A stretch of DNA of 64,000 bases from Pseudarthrobacter chlorophenolicus A6 (GTDB lineage: Bacteria; Actinomycetota; Actinomycetes; Actinomycetales; Micrococcaceae). The notes beneath the pieces are model-generated. The model was not told where the DNA came from. It saw nothing but the letters and a program-made list of their open reading frames with translations, and ran no database searches. The stretch spans positions 3,637,209-3,701,208 of the forward strand of contig NC_011886.1 in the NCBI RefSeq assembly GCF_000022025.1. The letters are read 5' to 3'. Positions 48,615 through 57,193 of this stretch are shown one piece after another; positions within the stretch are counted from its first letter, which is position 1, and each line of letters begins with the position of its first letter. The translations under genes were made by a program, and so were the position numbers.

Positions 48615-49838
48615 TCAGCGCCAGAATTTGCCAAGTTTCTCGGCGAGGCCCAGTCCCTGCTGATATCCAGCGCGCGCAGCGGCCGGCCGCAATGATACAT
48701 CCATCGCGTTGGCTCCGAACAGGTACTCAGAATCGCTCTCCGGGAAGACCGTTTCCACCCTGCTGCCGCCGGCACGCAACCCGCTGACCTGCGATGCGAG
48801 ATGCATCCCCCAGTCAGCGGGGGTCCGCGACCTGCCGCCAAACGGAGAGAGGATGAGCACGCGTGCATATCCTGCTGCCAAGTCGGCATTATCGGCGTTG
48901 GCCCGGTAGCCGCCGTCGATATACGCGCCCCCGCCGGCGCTGTACGCGAACCCGCTGGCGCAGCTGGCTGCCACGGCATCCACGAGGTCCACTCCGCTGT
49001 TGCGGTCGAACACGACGGGCTGGCCCGTGCGGGCGTCCACCGCCGTGATAAGCGTGTACCGGTCGGGCCACAGCTGGTGCGGCAACCGCGCCGCCACAGT
49101 GGCCCGCCAGCGTTCCGGGGGATCGTAGTCCGCTGCCAGGTCCAGCGCCGCGGCGCCCATTCTGCGGCGCATATCCGCCGCGTCCACGGACGCCGCGATA
49201 ATCCTGCCCGTTCGCTCCAGGTGGTTCACAGTCCCGCCAACGGGTGACGGCCGGGAGCCCGAACGCGCGCAGGCGGCACCGGCCTGAAGCCGGGATCCTG
49301 CAGCCACCGTTCCGGGAGCTGCGCCGTCTGGCGAAGGCCCGGATGCGGCCGGATCCGCAGGTACCGCGCCCGACGCCGGCCCGCGACGTAGGGGCGGAGC
49401 GTCAAGGATTGCGGCCAGCAGCTCAGCCGGGGTTGCGCCAGAGATCTGGGCGGCCGCCGTCGAGCCCGCTGATGTTCCGACGACGAGGTCGGCGCTGGTT
49501 ACATCCATCCCGGCCTCGGACAAACCGGCCATGACGCCGATCAGCCACGCATTACCGGTCGACCCGCCCCCGCCCAGGACCAAAGCCCTTTCACCGGACC
49601 GGGGCATTCGCGGGGTGGCGTCGACGCCCTGCAATGTCTGGCCCGGACTGGCGGGCACGGCCCCCGCACGACTGGGGCCGGTCTGTAGCGGATCGGTCGG
49701 CACCCGGCAGGGATCCGCCGTCGGGCGTTCCGAACCGGGGGCCGCCGCTGATGGAGACGCAACCGTAGGAGACGCCGAAGCACCCAAGGACGGGCCAGCG
49801 GAAGCAGCATCAAAAGGAAAAGAAGAAGGTGAAGACAT
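48615..49838 (-). CDS. Patatin-like phospholipase/acylhydrolase
   Basis: 407-aa patatin family hydrolase. The first 85 residues are Ser/Pro/Ala-rich and probably disordered. The catalytic core begins ALVLGGGGSTGNAW (oxyanion glycines), with the nucleophile in VGTSAGS (G-x-S-x-G) and the catalytic Asp in AYIDGGYRAN (D-G-G). An insertion rich in Ala/Pro/Arg interrupts the region after TPAELLAAIL. ATG 49838 has AAAGG upstream. A 19-codon ORF with a very strong RBS lies upstream at 49886-49945. It is expected to act on lipids or acyl esters; membrane-linked activity cannot be read. Confidence 0.85.
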   Translation of the reverse strand: MSSPSSFPFDAASAGPSLGASASPTVASPSAAAPGSERPTADPCRVPTDPLQTGPSRAGAVPASPGQTLQGVDATPRMPRSGERALVLGGGGSTGNAWLIGVMAGLSEAGMDVTSADLVVGTSAGSTAAAQISGATPAELLAAILDAPPLRRGPASGAVPADPAASGPSPDGAAPGTVAAGSRLQAGAACARSGSRPSPVGGTVNHLERTGRIIAASVDAADMRRRMGAAALDLAADYDPPERWRATVAARLPHQLWPDRYTLITAVDARTGQPVVFDRNSGVDLVDAVAASCASGFAYSAGGGAYIDGGYRANADNADLAAGYARVLILSPFGGRSRTPADWGMHLASQVSGLRAGGSRVETVFPESDSEYLFGANAMDVSLRPAAARAGYQQGLGLAEKLGKFWR

Positions 49839-49885
49839 GGGAGTCGCCTTTCGCGAATTGCCTGGTGGGGCGCTCCCGGCGGCGG

Positions 49886-49945
49886 CTAGCTCAGCCGCGT
49901 GGTCGTGGACTGCCGGGGAGCACCCATTACGGATACAGCGTTCAT
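49886..49945 (-). CDS. Short ORF upstream of the patatin gene (19 aa)
   Basis: A 19-residue frame, MNAVSVMGAPRQSTTTRLS, whose ATG is preceded by CAGGAGGTGAGACCC, the best RBS in this region. Its stop lies 47 nt before the phospholipase start, with a GCGGCT-GAGCT-AGCCGC hairpin at its end. It could be a leader peptide that couples or attenuates translation of the phospholipase gene. Peptide function itself is unknown. Confidence 0.5.
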   Translation of the reverse strand: MNAVSVMGAPRQSTTTRLS

Positions 49946-50061
49946 GGGTCTCACCTCCTGCGGTCGGTTCACGATCACCGGAATCGTCGCACAGCATCAC
50001 GCCGCTGCGCAATGACCAAGGTTTTACATTCCCGAAACGAAAACACCTAGCCGCAAACGAA

Positions 50062-50099
50062 ATTGCAGAGTACATTTGATGCAATCAGGTTTGCAGAGT
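50062..50099 (+). promoter_or_regulatory. Direct repeats upstream of the RpiR gene
   Basis: TTGCAGAGT occurs at 50063-50071 and again at 50091-50099, 28 bp apart, and ATTGC/GCAAT (50062-50066, 50081-50085) forms an inverted repeat between them. The last copy overlaps the predicted GTG start. It may be the RpiR operator, or indicate that the true start lies downstream (TTG 50164). Confidence 0.4.
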
Positions 50100-51063
50100 G
50101 ATCTACGGCACAACCCAGCAAACAGACCAGCAGAACGAAGCAGCGTTACAGGACGGGCACACCTTGAACACCAACGCCATCACTGAGACGGGCGCAGCGG
50201 GAGAAGCCGGCGAGGCTGGCACCTCTTCGGGAGCCTGGCTGGGCGACGCGCTGCCGGATGTTCCGCTCACCAAGGCCCAGAGCCGGGTGGTGGAGATTAT
50301 TACCCGCAACCCGCAGCTTTCCTCCTACGCGGACATCGCCGAGATCGCCCAGCGCGCGGACGTCAACAACTCCTCTGTGGTGCGCACCGCTCAGCATCTC
50401 GGCTACCGCGGCTGGCCGGACCTGCAGCGCGAACTCCGCTCCCGCTACCTCGTGATGATCTCCACGGAGGACACCCTCACCGAGCACGGCGAACACCGCA
50501 GCCCCCTCCGCGAGGCCATCACGCACGACATCGAAAACCTCCGCTTGACGCTGGACTCCAACACCTCCGAGGAAGCCGAGGCTGCAATCGCGGCGATGGC
50601 CGCGGCCAAGTCCATCACCGTCGTCGGGATCGGCTCGTTCGCCGGACCGGCCGGCGTCATGGCCCACCTGGGCTCCACCATGGGCTACCCCATCACCCTC
50701 GAAAACCGCGCCGGCGTCCACCTCGCTTCCAGCACCAACAGCCTGGGCCCCGGCGACGTGCTGGTGGTCATCAATATGTGGCGATCGGTGAAGCACATCA
50801 TCATCGCCGCCGAAGCCGCCAAGCAGGCCGGCGCCACCGTCATCGCCATCAGCGACCTGCGCCGCGGCCGCCTGGCCACCGCTGCGGACCACCTCCTGGT
50901 GGTCGCGTCCGAGGGCATCTCCTTCTTCCAATCCGTCACCGCCGCCAACTCCCTGGTCTACGGCCTGCTCGCCGGCATGGAAGCCGCCCACCCGGAACGC
51001 AGCCGGGCCGCCATCCGCCGTACCCAGCAGCTCTGGAAAGACCTGGACATCTATCTCGACTAA
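50098..51063 (+). CDS. MurR/RpiR family transcriptional regulator
   Basis: 321-aa regulator with an N-terminal RpiR HTH (residues 57-115: LTKAQSRVVEIITRNPQLSSYADIAEIAQRADVNNSSVVRTAQHLGYRGWPDLQREL) and a C-terminal SIS sugar-phosphate or acid isomerase-like domain (GPGDVLVVINMWRSVKHIIIAAEAAKQAGATVIAISDLRRGRLATAAD). Such regulators sense phosphosugars or small acids. The GTG start is uncertain; TTG 50164 has AGGACGG upstream and would shorten it by 22 residues. It heads a locus of dehydrogenases, amidohydrolase and DUF3100 and probably regulates it. Confidence 0.85.
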   Translation: MIYGTTQQTDQQNEAALQDGHTLNTNAITETGAAGEAGEAGTSSGAWLGDALPDVPLTKAQSRVVEIITRNPQLSSYADIAEIAQRADVNNSSVVRTAQHLGYRGWPDLQRELRSRYLVMISTEDTLTEHGEHRSPLREAITHDIENLRLTLDSNTSEEAEAAIAAMAAAKSITVVGIGSFAGPAGVMAHLGSTMGYPITLENRAGVHLASSTNSLGPGDVLVVINMWRSVKHIIIAAEAAKQAGATVIAISDLRRGRLATAADHLLVVASEGISFFQSVTAANSLVYGLLAGMEAAHPERSRAAIRRTQQLWKDLDIYLD

Positions 51064-51180
51064 GCGTCCCCAACCAAGCACGCGCAGGTAAGCGGAAACG
51101 CCCGGGCAAGAAGGCACCGGGCAGGTCCGCACCAACACACCAGCAACCAACAACCGCCATAGGCACTCAGGAGTACCCGC

Positions 51181-52146
51181 ATGAACGAGCCACAAAACCG
51201 CCGCATTGCCGTCATCGGCCTCGGCGCCATGGGCGGAGCCATGGCCGCCACCCTGCACAAAGCCGGCTGGGAGGTCACCGGGTTCGACCCCTCGGACGCC
51301 GCCCGCGAAGCGGCAGCAAAGATCGGCATCAGCACCACGGACAACCTCGCCGCAGTGGCCGGGACGCCCTATGCAGTGCTCTCACTCCCAGCGGCCAGCA
51401 TCGTGGAAACCACTGTGCCGCAACTCCTTGCCACCCCAGGCACCGTGGCGATCGTGGACACCACCACCTCCGAACCCGCCACGAGCAAGCACATGGCCGG
51501 GCTCGCCGAAGCGCAGGGCGCCGCCTTCGTCGATGCTCCCGTTTCGGGAGGTCGCGACGGCGCCGCAACAGGCACGCTGAGCGCGTTCGTCGGTGCCACG
51601 GACGTCGCCCTGGCCGCCGCAGAGCCGGTTTTGCTCGCCCTCACCGGCGGGAACTACAGCCACATCGGCGGGCCTGGCAGCGGCAACGTGGTCAAACTCC
51701 TCAACAACGTCCTGGCCGCCGCAAACCTCGCCTCCGTGGGTGAAGCGCTGGGTGTGGCCAAGGCCTACGGCATCGATCCTTCGACGGCGGCAGCCAGCAT
51801 CAGCGGCGCGTCCGGCGGCAGCAAGGTCTCGGCCAACATGTACCCCAACTGGGTGCTGAGCGGCACCCACGATTCCGGCTTCTCCATGGGCCTGATGGCC
51901 CGGGACGCGTCCCTCGCCGTGGACATCGCGGAACAGATCGGTGAGAAGCCGGAGCTGCTGGCCGCTGTGGCCAACCAGTGGCAGTACGCCCTCGCAGTGC
52001 TCGGCCCCAAAGCCGACTTCACCGAGATCGCCCGCACAGTGGCACCCGCCATCACACCCGCCGGTGCACCCGGCACAGCCACAGGCAAAAGCGCTGAAAC
52101 AGACACAAACCCAGCCACCCCGGAAGCCACCTCCCCCGCGGCCTGA
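51181..52146 (+). CDS. Beta-hydroxyacid dehydrogenase (3-hydroxyisobutyrate dehydrogenase family)
   Basis: 321-aa NAD(P)-binding dehydrogenase: the N-terminal GLGAMGGAMAATLHKAGWEVTGFD (GxGxxG), the substrate-binding DAPVSGGRDGAATGTLSAFVG (the family DAPVSGG motif) and the catalytic-Lys segment GSGNVVKLLNNVLAAANLASVGEAL. Acts on beta-hydroxy acids, oxidising a primary or secondary alcohol to a semialdehyde or keto acid. A Pro/Thr-rich tail of about 35 residues follows the domain. The next gene is an aldehyde dehydrogenase, so a semialdehyde intermediate is likely. Confidence 0.88.
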   Translation: MNEPQNRRIAVIGLGAMGGAMAATLHKAGWEVTGFDPSDAAREAAAKIGISTTDNLAAVAGTPYAVLSLPAASIVETTVPQLLATPGTVAIVDTTTSEPATSKHMAGLAEAQGAAFVDAPVSGGRDGAATGTLSAFVGATDVALAAAEPVLLALTGGNYSHIGGPGSGNVVKLLNNVLAAANLASVGEALGVAKAYGIDPSTAAASISGASGGSKVSANMYPNWVLSGTHDSGFSMGLMARDASLAVDIAEQIGEKPELLAAVANQWQYALAVLGPKADFTEIARTVAPAITPAGAPGTATGKSAETDTNPATPEATSPAA

Positions 52147-52200
52147 ATCGCGGCCGTCTAAGAACCACTAAAGACCAGCCTCCGGCCCCACAGCCAGCAG

Positions 52201-52215
52201 CCCCCCCCCCCCCCC
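52201..52215 (+). repeat. 15-nt poly-C tract in the leader of the aldehyde dehydrogenase gene
   Basis: Uninterrupted run of 15 C in the 5' leader, 29 nt before the predicted TTG start and between two operon genes. Slippage at such a tract could alter spacing or structure near the ribosome site. Long homopolymers are also error-prone in sequencing. Confidence 0.7.
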
Positions 52216-52244
52216 AAGTGCCAATTTTCGAAGGACACAGCATC

Positions 52245-53792
52245 TTGAGCATCACCACAGCACCAACATCCTCCTCGGCGGCCACCGCCAAGTCGGTCCT
52301 GGACGCCGCCTTCCCCAACGGCCTCGGCGCCTTCGTTGACGGCCGCGTCGCCACGGGCAGCGGTGACAGCATCACGCTCACCGCCGCCGCTACCGGCGAA
52401 CCCTTCGCCACCTACGCGGACCCCGGCGCCGAAGGTGCCAACGCCATCCTGGAAAGTTCGACGGCGGGCGCCAAAGTTTGGGGCGCACTGAACGGTTTCG
52501 AGCGGGCCGCCATCCTCCGCAACGTCAGCCGTGCGGTGGAGCAGCACGCCGAAGAACTGGCCATCCTCGAATCCGCCACCACCGGCAAGCCCATCCGGGA
52601 CGCCCGGGTGGAGGCCGCCAAGGTAGCTGAAATGTTCGGCTACTACGCCGGCTGGGCTGACAAGCTCACCGGCCAGACCATCCCCGTCCCGGGCAACTGG
52701 CACACCTACACGGAGCGCGTGGCGTGGGGCGTCGTCGTTGCCATCACCCCTTGGAATGCGCCGATGTTCACTGCCGGCTGGAACTCGGCCGCACCCCTGG
52801 CCGCCGGCAACTCGGTGATCATCAAGCCCAGCGAGTTCACCCCGGCGTCGTCCGTCCGGCTGGCCCAGATCGCCCACGAGGCAGGCCTCCCCGCCGGCGT
52901 GTTCAACGTGGCCGCGGGCCTGGGCCAGACCGTCGGCGCCGCCCTCACCACTGACCGGCGGGTGGGCAAGGTCAGCTTCATCGGATCCGTTCCCACGGGC
53001 CGCCGCGTGGCCGTGGCCGCAGCCCAGGCGGGCATCCCGGCATTGCTGGAGCTGGGCGGCAAGAGCGCCAACATTGTGTTCGCCGACGCCGACCTGGAGC
53101 GCGCCGCCGAAGGCGCCATTTCCGCCATCTTCTCCGGTGCCGGCCAGTCCTGCGTGGCCGGGTCCCGGCTCCTGGTGGAACGCAGCGTGCACGCGCGGTT
53201 CGTGGAGATGGTCGCTGCCAAGGCGGCCCTCCTGCGGGTGGGCGATCCCCTCAGCGCGGACACCGAGGTGGGCCCCATCATCACACCGCAGCAGTTCGCC
53301 ACGGTCACCAGCCTGATCGAGGCCGGAGTGGACGACGGCGGCCGTCGCCTCACCGGGGCCACGTTGCCGGAGTCGTTGAGCGGCTCCGCGCTGAAGGGCG
53401 GCCACTGGGTGATGCCCACGCTGCTGGACGGCGTCACCCCGGCAAACCGCCTGGAAACCACGGAGGTCTTCGGGCCGGTGGTGGGTGCCGACGCGTTCGA
53501 CACCGAAGCCGAGGCCATCGCCCGCGCCAACAACACCAACTTCGGCCTGGCCGGCGCGGTGTGGACCTCGGATGTGTCCCGCGCCCACCACGTGGCCCGC
53601 GAGGTCAAGGCCGGCACGTTCTGGATCAACTCCTACAAGACCATCCACGTGGCGGTGCCGTTCGGCGGCTTCGGCGATTCCGGCCACGGCCGTTCCTCGG
53701 GCCCGGGCGTGCTGGACGAGTACACGCAGGCCAAGGCCATCTGGGTGCCCACCCGCGCGGCCGGTTCCCCGTTCCCGTCGCTGTCCTACTAA
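52245..53792 (+). CDS. Aldehyde dehydrogenase family protein
   Basis: 515-aa NAD(P)+-dependent aldehyde dehydrogenase: TPWNAPMFTAGWNSAAPLAAGNSVIIKPSEFTP (cofactor block), LLELGGKSANIVFADADLERAAEGAISAIFSGAGQSCVAGSRLLV with the catalytic Cys, and TTEVFGPVVGADAF. TTG 52245, preceded by GAAGGACACAGC, is the likely start; a GTG at 52218 is possible but places the RBS badly. It follows a hydroxyacid dehydrogenase and precedes an M20 amidohydrolase, so it probably oxidises the semialdehyde produced by the first enzyme. The substrate is unknown. Confidence 0.88.
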   Translation: MSITTAPTSSSAATAKSVLDAAFPNGLGAFVDGRVATGSGDSITLTAAATGEPFATYADPGAEGANAILESSTAGAKVWGALNGFERAAILRNVSRAVEQHAEELAILESATTGKPIRDARVEAAKVAEMFGYYAGWADKLTGQTIPVPGNWHTYTERVAWGVVVAITPWNAPMFTAGWNSAAPLAAGNSVIIKPSEFTPASSVRLAQIAHEAGLPAGVFNVAAGLGQTVGAALTTDRRVGKVSFIGSVPTGRRVAVAAAQAGIPALLELGGKSANIVFADADLERAAEGAISAIFSGAGQSCVAGSRLLVERSVHARFVEMVAAKAALLRVGDPLSADTEVGPIITPQQFATVTSLIEAGVDDGGRRLTGATLPESLSGSALKGGHWVMPTLLDGVTPANRLETTEVFGPVVGADAFDTEAEAIARANNTNFGLAGAVWTSDVSRAHHVAREVKAGTFWINSYKTIHVAVPFGGFGDSGHGRSSGPGVLDEYTQAKAIWVPTRAAGSPFPSLSY

Positions 53793-53800
53793 GGAGACCC

Positions 53801-55072
53801 ATGGAAACCACAGATACCGCCGGCACCGACGCAACCAGCGCCGACCCGGCCTCGGCGGCGGCCGCCCTGCGCTCGGCCCTGGCGGACGGCGTCGAACGCT
53901 GGCAGCCCAAAGTCGAGGCGCTGGCCCGGAACATCCACGGCTACCAGGAAATCTCCTTCGAGGAAGTCCAGTCGGCGGAGGCCATCACTGCCCTGTTGGA
54001 AGAGGGCGGCTTCGACGTGGAGCGCGGCACATCCGGTCTGCCCACGGCGTTCACCGCGAGCGCAGGCAGCGGCGACCTCACCGTGGCGCTGTGCGTGGAG
54101 TATGACGCGTTGCCGGGCATCGGCCACGCGTGCGGGCACAACCTGATCGCCGGAGCGTCGGTGGCGGCGGCACTGGCCCTGCAGCCATATGTGGACGAAC
54201 TCGGCATCACGCTCAAGGCCATCGGCACCCCGGCGGAAGAACATGGCGGCGGCAAGGCACTGATGCTGGAGCGGGGCGCGTTCGACGGCGTGGGGCTGGC
54301 TTTGATGGTCCACCCGGTCCAGGACGGGCTCACCTACAACCCGGCCGGGACCAGCGCCCAGGCCGTGGGCCGGTACAAGGCGACGTTCACCGGCAAGGCA
54401 GCCCACGCGGCAGCCGCCCCGCACCAGGGCGTGAACGCAGCGGATGCTGCGGTCCTCAGCCAGGTGGCCATCGGCCTGCTCCGCCAACAGATCCCGTCAG
54501 ACCACAGGATCGCCTGCTACGTGGCCGAGGCCGGGCACGTCACCAACATCATTCCGGAGAAGGCCGTAGTGGAGTTTGAGTGCCGCGCCTTTACGTTGCC
54601 GGAGTTCCATGCCTTGCTGGAACGCGTCCGCCGCTGCTTTGAGGGCGCCGCGATCGCCACGGGAACCACGCTGGAGTACGAGGACACCGAACCGCTGTAC
54701 GAACCGCTGCTCCAGGATGACGACCTCGCAGCGCACTGGACCTCCGCAATGGACGCGTTCGGCAAGGACACGTCCCGGTCCTCCGGCCTCAGCGGCGGGT
54801 CCACGGACATGGGCAACATCTCCCAGGTGATCCCGTCCCTGCACCCGTGGCTGAGCATTCCCGGCGCGGACGTCCCCATCCATTCGCACGCGTTCGCCGC
54901 CCTGGCGGACACTCCCCCGGCATACGGCGTGATGTTCGAGGCAGGCACCGCCCTGGCCTGGACCGTCGCCGCCGCCGCCTCAACCCCCACCCAACGGAAA
55001 CGCTTCACCCAGGCGGCATACCGCCGTCGTACTTCCCCCCAGGAAGCTGTCACCCAGGAAGGCGCATCATGA
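53801..55072 (+). CDS. M20 family metallo-amidohydrolase
   Basis: 423-aa M20/peptidase_M20D-like amidohydrolase. Metal ligands in VEYDALPGIGHACGHN (Asp and His) and PAEEHGGGK (catalytic Glu), with the lid domain around AAHAAAAPHQGVNAADAA and a GSTDMGNISQVIPSLHPWL ligand block. This branch hydrolyses N-acyl amino acids and p-aminobenzoyl-glutamate-like amides. It starts at AAGGAGACCC-ATG, and its stop overlaps DUF3100 by 4 nt (ATGA). The overall set suggests import and cleavage of an amide followed by alcohol and aldehyde oxidation. Confidence 0.88.
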   Translation: METTDTAGTDATSADPASAAAALRSALADGVERWQPKVEALARNIHGYQEISFEEVQSAEAITALLEEGGFDVERGTSGLPTAFTASAGSGDLTVALCVEYDALPGIGHACGHNLIAGASVAAALALQPYVDELGITLKAIGTPAEEHGGGKALMLERGAFDGVGLALMVHPVQDGLTYNPAGTSAQAVGRYKATFTGKAAHAAAAPHQGVNAADAAVLSQVAIGLLRQQIPSDHRIACYVAEAGHVTNIIPEKAVVEFECRAFTLPEFHALLERVRRCFEGAAIATGTTLEYEDTEPLYEPLLQDDDLAAHWTSAMDAFGKDTSRSSGLSGGSTDMGNISQVIPSLHPWLSIPGADVPIHSHAFAALADTPPAYGVMFEAGTALAWTVAAAASTPTQRKRFTQAAYRRRTSPQEAVTQEGAS

Positions 55073-56457
55073 GCACTGCCAAAACAGCCCGGACCGAAAC
55101 GGCCGGCACCAGGCTGACCATCCCCATCGCCGCCCTGGCGTTCGTTATCGCCCTGACCGTCCAGTTCATCGGGCAGGCCAAGATCGATCTTGGAATCGGC
55201 GCCATCATCATCTTCCCCATGGTGTGGGGCCTGATCCTGGGCCTGCTGGTCTCGGTCCAGAAGTTCAAGCCGCTGGGCATCGACCTGCAGCGCGTGGCCG
55301 CCGCCCTGGTGGGCGTGGCGGTGCTGCTGCTGGTGGCGCGGCTGGCGTTCAACATCGGCCCCAGCCTGCCCACCCTGCTGAAGGCCGGCCCCGCCCTGCT
55401 GCTGCAGGAAGTGGGCCACCTACTGGGCACCATCGTGCTGGCGCTGCCCCTGGCCGTGCTGCTGCGCATGGGCAAAGCGACCGTGGGCGCCACGTTCTCG
55501 CTGGACCGCGAGCCGTCCTTCGCCATGGTGTCCGAAAAGTACGGGCCGGACTCGGACCAGTACCGCGGCGTGCTGGCCATGTACGTGTTCGGCACGCTGT
55601 TCGGCGCCGTGTTCATCACGCTGCTCACCTCGCTGGTGGCCAACTGGAAGATCTTCGATCCGCTGGCCCTCGCGATGGGCGCCGGGGTGGGGTCCGGGTC
55701 CATGATGGCTGCATCGGTAGCGAGCATCACCGCCGCCTACCCGGGCGACCAGGAGGCAGTGCTGGGCATGGCAGCCGTGTCCAACCTGATCACCACCGTG
55801 CTGGGTGTCTACGTGGGCATCTACATCGCGCTGCCGTTGGCGGACAAGTTCTACCGGGTGCTGACCCGCAAGCAGGAGACCCGGCAGGCAGTCGCGGCCG
55901 GTGCCGCCGGAACAGGTGCAGGTGTAGCGGCCGGCCCCAGCGCCGCCGACCTTGAGCGCGAGGCAGCACAGGCCGAGGAAAACCGGCTGTTCCGCGAGCG
56001 CGTGGCCGAATCGTCCGCGGCGATCAAGCTGCCCCTGTGGCTTTCGCTGTCCGTGCTGACGGTCCTCGGCATCGGCACGGCGTCCGTTGCCGCAAAGGGT
56101 TTCAGTCTCAGCATTGTGGGCGGCTACGCCGTGATGCTGGCGCTGGTGCTGGTCAGCATCGTCCTGGCGAAGCTGACCCGGAAGATCTCGGCGATCGTCT
56201 TCATCACCACCATCGGCGCCTACATTTCCAGCCCGTGGTTCTTTGGGGCCGAGCCGCTGAACGCCGCCGTCAAGACCGTGGACTTCCTGTCCATCGCCAC
56301 GGTGATGCTCACGCTGGCCGGCCTGTCCCTTGGCAAGGACATCCCGCTGCTGAAGAACATCGGCTGGAAGATCATCCCCGTGGGCCTTGTTGCCATCACG
56401 GCATCCTTCCTGCTCTCCACGGTGATCGCAGAGTTCGCCCTGGGGCTCTGGCACTGA
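55069..56457 (+). CDS. DUF3100 membrane protein, candidate transporter
   Basis: 462-aa hydrophobic protein with about 11-12 helices, matching DUF3100: LAFVIALTVQFIGQAKIDLGIGAIIIFPMVWGLILGLL, EKYGPDSDQYRGVLAMYVFGTLFGAVF, GAGVGSGSMMAASVASITAAYPGDQEAVLGMAAVSNLITTVLG and a cytoplasmic charged loop of about 60 residues in the middle. The family has no published role I can cite, but its topology and its position after an amidohydrolase indicate uptake of the amide substrate. It is translationally coupled to the M20 gene and ends the operon at a terminator (56501-56541). Confidence 0.8.
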   Translation: MSTAKTARTETAGTRLTIPIAALAFVIALTVQFIGQAKIDLGIGAIIIFPMVWGLILGLLVSVQKFKPLGIDLQRVAAALVGVAVLLLVARLAFNIGPSLPTLLKAGPALLLQEVGHLLGTIVLALPLAVLLRMGKATVGATFSLDREPSFAMVSEKYGPDSDQYRGVLAMYVFGTLFGAVFITLLTSLVANWKIFDPLALAMGAGVGSGSMMAASVASITAAYPGDQEAVLGMAAVSNLITTVLGVYVGIYIALPLADKFYRVLTRKQETRQAVAAGAAGTGAGVAAGPSAADLEREAAQAEENRLFRERVAESSAAIKLPLWLSLSVLTVLGIGTASVAAKGFSLSIVGGYAVMLALVLVSIVLAKLTRKISAIVFITTIGAYISSPWFFGAEPLNAAVKTVDFLSIATVMLTLAGLSLGKDIPLLKNIGWKIIPVGLVAITASFLLSTVIAEFALGLWH

Positions 56458-56500
56458 CACGGCATTAGTCTCCGAGGCTCAGCGAGCGCGGCACCCAACA

Positions 56501-56541
56501 GAAGCGGACGACGGCGGGAGGTTCCCGGCGTCGTCCGCTTC
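56501..56541. terminator. Terminator of the RpiR-DUF3100 operon
   Basis: Arms GAAGCGGACGACGGCGGGA and TTCCCGGCGTCGTCCGCTTC pair with one mismatch in the centre. It follows the DUF3100 stop by about 45 nt. Same repeat family as at 8507 and 15426. Confidence 0.75.
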
Positions 56542-56656
56542 CGATTGGTGGCACGTCCGGAAAGCTGTGCGCGCCGGGGACGTTCGGCCCTACGTCCGCG
56601 GCGACGGGCTTGGGAGAGTGGATTGCAAAGGGCAGGGCAGCTCAAGGAGGCCGGCG

Positions 56657-57193
56657 ATGAGCAGGATCTACATTCCCTACGGGACCACCGAGGGGCAGAC
56701 GGCGAAGATCGCCGAGTTCATCGCGGATGTGTTCCAGGCACACGGCCATGAGGCCACAGCGGCGGATATCAAGGAGGCCGGCGACGCGATCCCGGACGGG
56801 TACGACGCTGTCCTGGTGGGCGCCTCAGTCCACGTGGGCAAGCACGAGAAGTACGTGGGGGATTTCGTCCGGAAGAACCTGAAAACCCTGGAGCGGCTGC
56901 CGTCCGCGCTGTTCTCGGTGAGCATGGCGGCGCACGGCGACACCGAAAGCGCCGAGGGCTACGTGGGCAAATTCGAGGACGAAACCGGGTGGCGCCCCGC
57001 GCAGGTGGGCCTGTTCAGCGGCGCCATCCCCTACACGCATTACGGGTTCGTCAAGCGCCTCATCATGAAACGGATCGCCAGCAGCCAGGGATCCCCGGAC
57101 ACCGACACGTCCCGCGATTACGTCTACACGGAGTGGGACGCCGTGAAGCATTTCGCGGAGGATTTCCTGGCGCGGCTGCAGCCCGCGGCCTAG
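56657..57193 (+). CDS. Flavodoxin-domain protein, HemG/YqjP-like
   Basis: 178-aa flavodoxin-fold protein with the FMN-binding loop IPYGTTEGQTAKIAEFIADVF near the N-terminus (T-T-E-G-Q-T), an ASVHVGKHEKYVGDFVRKN middle segment and a C-terminal helical tail. The family includes the menaquinone-dependent protoporphyrinogen oxidase HemG; here the gene is alone, so that assignment is tentative. CAAGGAGG is an excellent RBS. Its stop overlaps the convergent membrane gene by 4 nt. Confidence 0.75.
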   Translation: MSRIYIPYGTTEGQTAKIAEFIADVFQAHGHEATAADIKEAGDAIPDGYDAVLVGASVHVGKHEKYVGDFVRKNLKTLERLPSALFSVSMAAHGDTESAEGYVGKFEDETGWRPAQVGLFSGAIPYTHYGFVKRLIMKRIASSQGSPDTDTSRDYVYTEWDAVKHFAEDFLARLQPAA

